DNA from: Cyanobacteria bacterium UBA1186
GTDB taxonomy: Bacteria; Cyanobacteriota; Vampirovibrionia; Gastranaerophilales; Gastranaerophilaceae
Direction: 5' to 3'
NCBI GenBank assembly: GCA_002309875.1
Contig: DBYM01000047.1
Coordinates: 13,141 to 19,169 of the forward strand
Length of the DNA: 6,029 nt
Position numbers and translations under genes: made by a program. The notes beneath the pieces are model-generated. The model saw only the letters and a list, made by a program, of their open reading frames with translations. It ran no database searches and was not told the origin of the DNA. Positions 1-4,947 of the stretch are shown here, one piece after another. Every line of letters begins with the position of its first letter. Positions within the stretch are counted from its first letter, which is position 1.

Positions 1-513
1 CCTGTTTCTGCAGTAAATTATAACCGTGATTCGGTTTCATTCGGCAATACAAGCCTTATATCAAGAAGTGTAGCACCAAAAGTATCGGAAGAAATCCCAA
101 AAAATATTCTCGCAAAGATGAAAAGAGTTTTAAGTCTGCCCGGCAAATTCAGAATGCCTCAGTACAAGATTGCTGAAAACTATAAAATGTCGGCAGAAAA
201 AAATGATAATACAATGCATGTTCTTATTGAAAACATAGAAAAAGAAAAAAGTTCATTAAACTGTGTTTTTGACCGCAACGGCATATTAAGAGAAGCCTCA
301 TACAAGGCTGATAACGGCACACAGAAAACTTTTTCAAGGTCATATAACAATCACAGAATTCATATGACAAGCGAAGGCGGAAGATTTTTGGTTGACAAGA
401 ACGGAGACTTAAAACATGTTCACGGAAATCAGAAAAAACCTGGTGTAAGCAACGATCCGTTGGATCAATTGTATTGGGCATTATCCGAAAACTTAGTTTC
501 AATACTGAAATAA
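1..513 (+). CDS. Hypothetical protein, 5'-truncated by window edge
   Basis: I do not recognise this family. The frame is open from the first base of the window to a TAA at 511-513, giving 170 visible residues. No in-frame start codon occurs before the ATG at 118, and that ATG has no Shine-Dalgarno sequence, so the true start lies upstream and only the N-terminus is missing. The visible N-terminal part contains VNYNRDSVSFGN. I associate this short Asn-rich/SFG stretch with small proteins of gut Gastranaerophilales, but that is recollection, not a search. The rest is hydrophilic and Lys/Asn-rich with no signal peptide, membrane segment or catalytic motif visible. Residues from about 80 on (FDRNGILREASYK, then TSEGGRFLVDKNGDLKHV) look like repeated beta-hairpins of the type xDxNGxL. 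The C-terminus is probably helical (DPLDQLYWALSENLVSIL). The gene is followed by the hairpin terminator at 537-565 and converges on accA. Confidence 0.7.
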   Translation, partial: PVSAVNYNRDSVSFGNTSLISRSVAPKVSEEIPKNILAKMKRVLSLPGKFRMPQYKIAENYKMSAEKNDNTMHVLIENIEKEKSSLNCVFDRNGILREASYKADNGTQKTFSRSYNNHRIHMTSEGGRFLVDKNGDLKHVHGNQKKPGVSNDPLDQLYWALSENLVSILK

Positions 514-536
514 TTGGGGAAATATATTATATAAAC

Positions 537-565
537 ACGGCCCGTAGAATTTTTCTTCGGGCCGT
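537..565. terminator. Bidirectional intrinsic terminator between the first gene and accA
   Basis: A perfect 8-bp stem is formed by ACGGCCCG (537-544) and CGGGCCGT (558-565). Past one T-T mismatch, the helix continues with AGAA (546-549) pairing to TTCT (553-556), leaving a TTT loop. The plus strand continues as CAATTTTATG and the minus strand as GTTTATATAATATA, so both directions have a moderate U-rich tail. It lies 23 bases after the stop of the plus-strand gene and 5 bases after the stop of accA. It therefore sits in the right place to end both convergent transcripts. The T-tracts are not long, so efficiency in each direction is uncertain. Confidence 0.8.
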
Positions 566-570
566 CAATT

Positions 571-1527
571 TTATGCTTCAATAAATTTACCCATTGCACG
601 GAATTTATTGTATCTGTCTTCTTTCAACTGTTCGGGAGTCATTCCCTCAAGTTCTTCAAAGGCTTTTATAATGGCATTTTTCATATTTTTTGAAGTTTGT
701 TCGGGATTTTTGTGGGCGCCGCCTAAAGGCTCTTTGATTTCCGCATCAATAATTCCGAGTTTTAACAGGTCTTTCGAAGTTATTTTTAATGCTTCCGCTG
801 CCTTTGCGTACATTGCCGCATCTCTCCAGAGAATTGATGCACAGCCTTCGGGTGAAATTACCGTATAATAAGCATGCTCAAGCATCATAACCTTGTTTGC
901 AACCGCCAAACCCAAAGCACCGCCGCTGCAGCCTTCGCCCGTAATAATTGAAACAACGGGAACATTTAATTTTGACATTTCTCTTAAATTAACCGCAATA
1001 GCAGAGCCCTGACCTGTTTCTTCGGCTTTGATTCCCGGATAAGCCCCCGGAGTATCAATCAGTGTTATTATCGGAAGATTGAACTTATTTGCGTGGTTAA
1101 ATAGTCTTAATGCTTTCCTGTAACCCTGAGGCTGAGGCATTCCAAAGTTGTATTCGAGGTTTTCTTTGGTGGTTTTGCCCTTCTGAATACCTATTATCAT
1201 AACAGGTTTGCCCTCAAATTTTGCCAAACCGCCTATAATTGCTCTGTCGTCCATTCCTTCACGGTCACCGTGAAGTTCAATAAAATCTTCGCAAAGCATA
1301 TTTACATAATCAAGAAATTTCGGTCTTTCCTGATGCCTTGCAATTTGTAGTTTCTGTGAAGGTTTCAATTTTGAATATAACTCCTTTTTTTTGGTCTGAG
1401 CCTGCTGTTCAAAAGATTTTATCTGAGTATCAAGGTCTAAACCCGAGGATTCGCTCAGTTCTTTAAGTTCGTTTATTTTGTTTTGTATATCTTCTATAGG
1501 TTTTTCAAAATCCAAAACAATTGCCAT
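571..1527 (-). CDS. accA: Acetyl-CoA carboxylase carboxyltransferase subunit alpha
   Basis: AccA forms with AccD the alpha2-beta2 carboxyltransferase that moves CO2 from carboxybiotin on AccB to acetyl-CoA, giving malonyl-CoA in the cytoplasm for fatty-acid synthesis. The 318-residue length is typical. Residues 7-60 are the family's N-terminal helical, coiled-coil-like region. Family motifs follow in order: RHQERP (64-69), HGDRE (86-90), MPQPQGYRKALRL (130-142), DTPGAYPG (158-165), GEGCSGGALG (197-206, with the oxyanion-hole Gly-Gly) and SPEGCASILW (225-234). Position 200 is Cys where most relatives known to me have Gly. The ATG start is supported by AGAGGA (1535-1540) 7 bases upstream, which overlaps the accD stop codon. 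The gap to accD is only 11 bases, so the two are co-transcribed as accD-accA. The hairpin at 537-565 ends the operon. Confidence 0.97.
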   Translation of the reverse strand: MAIVLDFEKPIEDIQNKINELKELSESSGLDLDTQIKSFEQQAQTKKKELYSKLKPSQKLQIARHQERPKFLDYVNMLCEDFIELHGDREGMDDRAIIGGLAKFEGKPVMIIGIQKGKTTKENLEYNFGMPQPQGYRKALRLFNHANKFNLPIITLIDTPGAYPGIKAEETGQGSAIAVNLREMSKLNVPVVSIITGEGCSGGALGLAVANKVMMLEHAYYTVISPEGCASILWRDAAMYAKAAEALKITSKDLLKLGIIDAEIKEPLGGAHKNPEQTSKNMKNAIIKAFEELEGMTPEQLKEDRYNKFRAMGKFIEA

Positions 1528-1534
1528 TGATATT

Positions 1535-1540
1535 TCCTCT
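1535..1540 (-). promoter_or_regulatory. accA ribosome binding site overlapping the accD stop
   Basis: Read on the minus strand, AGAGGA lies 7 bases before the accA ATG and shares two bases with the accD TAG stop codon (1539-1541). Ribosomes finishing accD would therefore sit on the accA binding site, which favours coupled, near-equimolar synthesis of the two subunits. Confidence 0.75.
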
Positions 1541-2405
1541 ATACACCGTGTAATTCAAGTATGTTTGCCAAAGTTTTTCTCAGATTTTTTCTTTTTGAAA
1601 CAACATCAACCTGCCCGTATTTAAGCAGATATTCGGCAGTCTGAAAGTCGTCGGGAAGTTTTTGGCGGATAGTTTGTTCGATAACCCTTCTTCCCGCAAA
1701 ACCGATTCTTGCGCCCTGTTCTGCGATAATAATATCGCCTAATGTTCCGAAACTTGCGGTTATTCCGCCAAAAGTCGGCTCTGTCAAAAGGTTTATGTAC
1801 AAAATTCCCGCTTCATCGAGTTTTCCTGCGGCGCAGGAGGTTTTGGCCATCTGCATAAGGCTTAATGCGCTTTCCTGCATTCTTGCACCGCCCGAGGAGG
1901 TTACGGCAAGCATCGGCAGCCTTAATTCTATTGCTTTTTCCATTATGCGTGTAACTTTTTCACCAACAACGCTTCCCATTGAGCCGCCCATATAATCAAA
2001 ATCCATAACAGCGGCTGCAACTTTGTGACCTTTGATTTCGCCTAACCCTGTTATAACGGCTTCATCAAGCCCTGTTTTGTCATGAGAGCGTTTAAGCCTG
2101 TCGGCATAAGATTCGGAATCCACAAACTTTAAAGGGTCCGTCGGAAGAATGTTTTGAAACAATTCTTCAAACGTATCTTTATCAAAAAGTTGTGAAATTC
2201 TTGTTCTTGCGTTTATTCTGAAGTGGTAGTCACAGTGAGGACAAACCATCATATTCTCTTCAAGTTCCGATTTCAGAATCTGAGTATCACAATGAACGCA
2301 TTTTGTCCAAATAGCAGGGTCTGCATCTTCGATTCCGCGCATTTCTTTAGCCCTGCGTTCAATCTGAGCCTCTTTGCGTTTATCAAACCATTCTTGAATT
2401 GTCAT
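1539..2405 (-). CDS. accD: Acetyl-CoA carboxylase carboxyltransferase subunit beta
   Basis: AccD is the beta half of the carboxyltransferase and partners with the AccA encoded next to it. Its 288 residues match the usual size. The N-terminus MTIQEWFDKRKE fits the family pattern, followed by a C4 zinc ribbon (Cys36, Cys39, Cys55, Cys58, spacing CX2C-X15-CX2C) and the crotonase-like carboxyltransferase fold. Visible core motifs are MGGSMGSVVGEK (139-150), SGGARMQES (171-179, oxyanion-hole glycines), EPTFGGITASF (209-219) and FAGRRVIEQT (236-245). In E. coli the zinc ribbon also binds the acc mRNA and limits its own translation; whether that applies here is unknown. The ATG at 2403-2405 is the first possible start because a TAA lies in frame two codons upstream. 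No Shine-Dalgarno sequence is present at normal spacing (see the hairpin at 2416-2431). The gene is first in the operon and divergent from the secreted-protein gene. Confidence 0.97.
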   Translation of the reverse strand: MTIQEWFDKRKEAQIERRAKEMRGIEDADPAIWTKCVHCDTQILKSELEENMMVCPHCDYHFRINARTRISQLFDKDTFEELFQNILPTDPLKFVDSESYADRLKRSHDKTGLDEAVITGLGEIKGHKVAAAVMDFDYMGGSMGSVVGEKVTRIMEKAIELRLPMLAVTSSGGARMQESALSLMQMAKTSCAAGKLDEAGILYINLLTEPTFGGITASFGTLGDIIIAEQGARIGFAGRRVIEQTIRQKLPDDFQTAEYLLKYGQVDVVSKRKNLRKTLANILELHGV

Positions 2406-2415
2406 ATATTATATT

Positions 2416-2437
2416 CGGCAATCAAATGCCGTCCTTC
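2416..2437 (-). promoter_or_regulatory. accD leader: SD-like GAAGGA followed by a hairpin
   Basis: On the minus strand the accD leader reads GAAGGA (2432-2437), then CGGCA-N6-TGCCG (2416-2431, a 5-bp stem with a 6-base loop), then 10 AT-rich bases before the ATG. The linear gap from GGA to ATG is 26 bases, too long for normal initiation. Folding the hairpin out would leave about 10 bases. The functional reading is inference; the sequence elements are visible. Confidence 0.45.
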
Positions 2438-2468
2438 TTCCCAATATCAACAAAAACATTTTACAACA

Positions 2469-2496
2469 AAAATAAACTTTCTCTACTGTTTGTTAA
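2469..2496 (-). promoter_or_regulatory. Candidate accDA promoter
   Basis: On the minus strand, TTAACA (2491-2496, 5 of 6 to the -35 consensus) and TATTTT (2469-2474, 4 of 6) are separated by 16 bases. This would give an accD leader of roughly 55-60 bases. A competing candidate is a perfect TATAAT at 2509-2514 on the minus strand, which has only a poor -35 and would give a leader near 97 bases. The sequence cannot decide between them. Confidence 0.35.
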
Positions 2497-2517
2497 GGTA
2501 ATGTTACTATTATATGC

Positions 2518-2547
2518 TTGACGTATGATGATGAAACCCGCTATACT
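2518..2547 (+). promoter_or_regulatory. Sigma70-type promoter of the secreted-protein gene
   Basis: TTGACG (2518-2523) and TATACT (2542-2547) each match the sigma70 consensus at 5 of 6 positions and are 18 bases apart. Transcription should begin near 2553-2555, leaving a leader of only about 13 bases before the ATG at 2567, just enough for the GGAGGG ribosome binding site. This also rules out the upstream in-frame ATG codons at 2525-2533, which lie inside the promoter. Confidence 0.75.
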
Positions 2548-2557
2548 GTTAAAAAAC

Positions 2558-2563
2558 GGAGGG
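2558..2563 (+). promoter_or_regulatory. Strong ribosome binding site fixing the start at 2567
   Basis: GGAGGG lies 3 bases before the ATG at 2567 (about 5 from the GGAG core). It is the best Shine-Dalgarno match in the window. It selects 2567 over the in-frame ATGs 42 bases upstream, and the resulting protein begins with a normal signal peptide. Confidence 0.8.
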
Positions 2564-2566
2564 TTT

Positions 2567-3166
2567 ATGAAGAAGTTTTTATTAATTTTGGGGTTTATAA
2601 TTTTAGCGGGAAGTCTCCCCGTTATGGCTAAAAATGTTAAAGTTCAGGCAATGTCGGATTTTTCAACAGAAAATCCTCCCGGAATATGGAATTTGAAAAT
2701 TGTTGAAGGTTTTACAACAAAAAACGGTTTTCAGGTTGTTGAAGGCTCTGTTCTGACGGGTAAAATCATTGATGTTACGGATCCGAAAAGGCTGAAACGC
2801 AACGCAACCTTCAGGTTTATTCCCGTAAGTTATCACGATATAAGAAACGGCGAGACTTACGGAATTGATAAAGAAATTGTCGGGAAATACAATTCTCTCG
2901 GCGATATAAAAGCAACCGATGTTATAGAAAAAGGTGCGGTAACTGCGGGCAGTTATTTTATCAGCAGTACAATAGGCCCGGGAGTTGCACTTGTAAAAGG
3001 TGCAGTGAAAAACGAGAGCGGAAACAGGGCTAAATCCGCCGTAGTTTCCGTGTATGAAAGCACCCCCGTTTCTTACATAAGCAAGGGTAAAGAATTGGAG
3101 ATAAAAGAAGGTCAGGTCTTTTTAATGAGTTTTAAACTTCAGGACGAAGAGGACGATGAAAATTAA
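2567..3166 (+). CDS. Secreted or periplasmic protein of unknown function
   Basis: I do not recognise a named family. The 199-residue product begins MKKFLLILGFIILAG with a hydrophobic core and a likely signal peptidase I site after VMA (residues 19-21), so the mature protein should be exported. No lipobox Cys is present. The mature part looks beta-rich: VVEGSVLTGKIIDVTDPKRLKRN (split here by eye at about residues 60-82) then TFRFIPVSYHDIRNGETYGI. A Gly/Ala-containing apolar stretch follows (AGSYFISSTIGPGVALVKGAV), then a final strand pair (SKGKELEIKEGQVFLMSF) and an acidic tail, DEEDDEN. The order of elements (G.V..G.I..V..P.R..R.A, an apolar helix, then a basic-acidic strand with a Gly turn) faintly recalls VirB10/TrbI-like or other envelope beta domains, but this is weak. 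The start is set by the promoter and GGAGGG. It ends tail to tail with the response regulator. Confidence 0.85.
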   Translation: MKKFLLILGFIILAGSLPVMAKNVKVQAMSDFSTENPPGIWNLKIVEGFTTKNGFQVVEGSVLTGKIIDVTDPKRLKRNATFRFIPVSYHDIRNGETYGIDKEIVGKYNSLGDIKATDVIEKGAVTAGSYFISSTIGPGVALVKGAVKNESGNRAKSAVVSVYESTPVSYISKGKELEIKEGQVFLMSFKLQDEEDDEN

Positions 3167-3822
3167 ACCAAACCTTCTTTTAATGCTTTAACCGCAGCCT
3201 GAGTGCGGTCATCGACAACAAGTTTCTGTATTATATTGCAGACGTGCGCTTTTGCCGTATGCTCGCTAATTGTAAGGGTTTTGGCAATATCACTGTTTGA
3301 CTGTCCGTCAACAATAAGTTTTAAAACCTCGTATTCTCTTTGGGTAAGGTTTGAATGGCGTTCCTTGAAAACCGAGCGGGAAAGTTGTCTTGAAGGAATT
3401 ATTCCGCAGTTTTTGTCCCGGATAAAGGGTACGACATGCGGGTCAAGCCACATTGCGCCTGCTTTTATCATTTTTATAACGTTCATCAGAAATTCGGTTG
3501 CGATATCCTTGATTACATAAGCGCTTGCACCTGCCTGAAGCGAGGCGGTAACTTCTTCTTCCGTTGTGTGTGAAGTAAGCACTATTACACGGATATTATT
3601 GTTGTGTTCAAGAATTTGTTTAGTCGCTTCTATTCCCGAAATATCAGGAAGCCCGAGGTCCATAAGCACAATATCGGGTTTTATAAGTTTCGATTTTTCC
3701 ACAGCCTCTTTACCGTTTATCGCCTCTCCGATAATTTCAAGTTCGGGATAATCGCAGAATAACGACTTTAAGCCTATACGCATAAGTTTCTGGTCTTCAA
3801 CCAATAATATTTTCGTAGTCAT
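3163..3822 (-). CDS. NarL/FixJ-family response regulator (orphan)
   Basis: This is a 219-residue two-domain transcription regulator. The receiver domain (about 4-120) has the acidic pocket Glu9-Asp10, the phosphoacceptor Asp55 in LMDLGLP, Thr83 in VLTSHT and Lys105 in YVIKD, so all switch residues are present and it should be phosphorylatable. After a linker, a LuxR-type helix-turn-helix starts at LTQREYEVLKLI (159-170), continues GQSNSDIAKTL and the recognition helix SEHTAKAHV (186-194), and ends VVDDRTQAAVKAL. Where the family usually has TVK and KLGV, this protein has TAK (189-191) and KLVV. The VDDRTQAAVKALKEGLV tail resembles cyanobacterial NarL-type regulators as I recall them. No histidine kinase is in the window, so its partner and targets are unknown. 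The ATG is preceded by AAAGGAG at 5 bases. Its divergent neighbour, the formyltransferase operon, is a natural candidate target. Confidence 0.95.
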   Translation of the reverse strand: MTTKILLVEDQKLMRIGLKSLFCDYPELEIIGEAINGKEAVEKSKLIKPDIVLMDLGLPDISGIEATKQILEHNNNIRVIVLTSHTTEEEVTASLQAGASAYVIKDIATEFLMNVIKMIKAGAMWLDPHVVPFIRDKNCGIIPSRQLSRSVFKERHSNLTQREYEVLKLIVDGQSNSDIAKTLTISEHTAKAHVCNIIQKLVVDDRTQAAVKALKEGLV

Positions 3823-3827
3823 TTTTT

Positions 3828-3834
3828 CTCCTTT
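3828..3834 (-). promoter_or_regulatory. Ribosome binding site of the response regulator
   Basis: On the minus strand AAAGGAG lies 5 bases before the ATG at 3820-3822. This is a good match at good spacing and supports that start, which also places the first receiver beta strand (KILLVED) at the normal distance from the N-terminus. Confidence 0.75.
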
Positions 3835-3863
3835 CGGCAGAACTTGTCATAATAATATTACGA

Positions 3864-3892
3864 AGTATATTTTCCGATTTGTATAGTAAAAA
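3864..3892 (-). promoter_or_regulatory. Candidate promoter of the response regulator
   Basis: On the minus strand, TATACT (3864-3869) is a 5-of-6 match to the -10 box. The -35 is poor: TTTTTA (3887-3892) is at 17 bases, while a better TTTACT (3885-3890) is at only 15 bases. A weak -35 would fit a promoter needing an activator. The leader would be about 35-40 bases. Confidence 0.4.
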
Positions 3893-3912
3893 TAGGGTTA
3901 TGATGCGGTATT

Positions 3913-3927
3913 TTTAACTTTGTTAAA
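3913..3927. repeat. Perfect dyad TTTAAC-TTT-GTTAAA, possible operator
   Basis: A 15-bp inverted repeat with 6-bp arms lies midway between the divergent regulator and formyltransferase genes. The half-site sequence TTTGTTAAATT (3919-3929) recurs as a direct repeat at 3966-3976, where it overlaps the candidate -35 of the formyltransferase operon. The shape and position suit a transcription factor site. AT-rich composition makes a chance origin possible. Confidence 0.4.
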
Positions 3928-3966
3928 TTAAGAACTCATTTTTAAAATATTTTTAATAAAATCGGT

Positions 3967-3995
3967 TTGTTAAATTGACCGTTTTCGGTTATACT
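3967..3995 (+). promoter_or_regulatory. Candidate promoter of the formyltransferase operon
   Basis: TTGTTA (3967-3972, 4 of 6) and TATACT (3990-3995, 5 of 6) are 17 bases apart. Transcription would start near 4002, leaving only about 4 bases before the ATG at 4006, so the mRNA would be nearly leaderless. This agrees with the absence of any Shine-Dalgarno sequence. The spacer contains the dyad ACCG-TTTT-CGGT (3978-3989). A TTGACC at 3975-3980 is too close to the -10 to act as its -35. Confidence 0.55.
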
Positions 3996-4005
3996 GAATT
4001 TGAAC

Positions 4006-4947
4006 ATGTTTAACAATACCGTTTATAAAAAGAGAATACTTTTTGTCGGAATTCCCGATATGGCATATATCGGGTTAGACGGTTTGCTTATGGCGGGAGT
4101 GAATATTGTCGGAGTTTTGGGCCCCAAAAAAGACCACTCGCTTTTTTATGACTTCAAAAACTTTGTTGTATCAAGAGGTTTAAACTATATTGACTATGAC
4201 GAACTTGATGAGCCCGAACTAATACAAAAAGTTAAAGAACTGAATGTTGATGCGGCGGTAGTTTGTTCTTTTAATTACAAAGTTCCGAAAGCCCTTTTGG
4301 AAGCGACAAAGGACGGATTTATAAACGTACACCCTTCAATGCTCCCAAAATACAGAGGGGGAAATCCTTATTCAAGGGTTATTATGAACGGCGAGACGGA
4401 AACGGGCGTTACCGTTCATTTTATGGACGAAGGTTTTGATACGGGTGATATTATTGCCCAAAAAGCATATCATATCCATTCAAAAGCCACGATGGGTACT
4501 ATTTTCAACGAACTTAACGTAATCGGTATTGAACTTTTACTCCACGTTTTGCAGTTATATGAAACTCAGCCTCTGAACAGAATTCCTCAGCCAAAGGGCG
4601 ATTTTATTTCGGGAAAAGGGCTTGATGCAAGAGATATTTTTATAAACTACAACAAAACCGCAGAAGAAATCGAACGTTTTATTCGTGCGCTCAATCCGTT
4701 TATTCTTGCAAGTACAACCTTCAGAGGTAATCTGATGAAAATTATGAAGGCGGAAATTGCATCTGATGCATTTTCAATTCCGCACCCTGCGGGTACTGTC
4801 GCAAAAATAGAGGACGATAAATTCTTTATTGCAACGGCAAAAGGACTTTTAGTTCCTACTGTTTTGCAGTTCGGGAGTTTCTTTATCGGTGACAGCAAAG
4901 ATTTCATAAGGATTGTTAATCCGAAAATCGGCGAAGAATTTAAATAA
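4006..4947 (+). CDS. Methionyl-tRNA formyltransferase-like protein (divergent)
   Basis: This is a 313-residue formyltransferase that should use 10-formyltetrahydrofolate. The N-terminal Rossmann-type domain begins KRILFVGIPDMAYIGL. The catalytic residues are Asn107 and His109 (INVHPSMLPKYRG) and Asp145 (EGFDTGDII), close in number to E. coli Asn108, His110 and Asp146 as I recall them. From about 213 a C-terminal Fmt-type domain follows (INYNKTAEEIERFIRALNP, STTFRG..MKIMKAE, HPAGTV, GEEF). Differences from canonical Fmt: VLGPKKDHSLFYDF replaces the Arg-rich initiator-tRNA loop, the catalytic segment reads HPSMLP, and the usual YA.K..KEEA.IDW linker is absent. It may be a paralogue acting on another amine (tRNA, peptide or sugar nucleotide) rather than the housekeeping Fmt. 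The ATG at 4006 was chosen over a TTG at 4000 because the predicted transcript starts between them. It overlaps the next gene at TAATG. Confidence 0.85.
   Translation: MFNNTVYKKRILFVGIPDMAYIGLDGLLMAGVNIVGVLGPKKDHSLFYDFKNFVVSRGLNYIDYDELDEPELIQKVKELNVDAAVVCSFNYKVPKALLEATKDGFINVHPSMLPKYRGGNPYSRVIMNGETETGVTVHFMDEGFDTGDIIAQKAYHIHSKATMGTIFNELNVIGIELLLHVLQLYETQPLNRIPQPKGDFISGKGLDARDIFINYNKTAEEIERFIRALNPFILASTTFRGNLMKIMKAEIASDAFSIPHPAGTVAKIEDDKFFIATAKGLLVPTVLQFGSFFIGDSKDFIRIVNPKIGEEFK

Noticed and set aside
118..120. ATG as the start of the first gene
   Set aside because: The frame is open to the window edge and the upstream residues look like real protein. No Shine-Dalgarno sequence precedes this ATG.
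608..868. Open frames on the plus strand opposite accA and accD, and similar frames opposite other genes
   Set aside because: They mirror strongly conserved genes, have no ribosome binding sites, and their translations are low-complexity Ser/Ile/Phe-rich shadows.
2408..2413. Perfect TATAAT on the minus strand just before accD, as a leaderless promoter
   Set aside because: Only 2 bases separate it from the ATG, so transcription would begin inside the gene. No -35 is seen at 16-18 bases, and AT-rich sequence makes it likely by chance.
2525..2566. Earlier in-frame ATG codons (ATGATGATG) as the start of the secreted protein
   Set aside because: They lie between the -35 and -10 of the promoter, so they would not be transcribed, and they lack a ribosome binding site. 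The ATG at 2567 has GGAGGG and a proper signal peptide.
3191..3209. Hairpin ACCGCA-N7-TGCGGT as a terminator for the convergent pair
   Set aside because: It lies inside the regulator coding sequence, its stem is only 6 bp, and neither strand has a T-tract after it.
3975..3980. TTGACC as the -35 of the formyltransferase promoter
   Set aside because: It is only 9 bases from the TATACT -10. No good -10 lies 16-18 bases downstream of it.
4000..4002. TTG as the start of the formyltransferase
   Set aside because: The predicted transcription start is at about 4002 and the ATG two codons later is a better start. Without a mapped 5' end it cannot be fully excluded.
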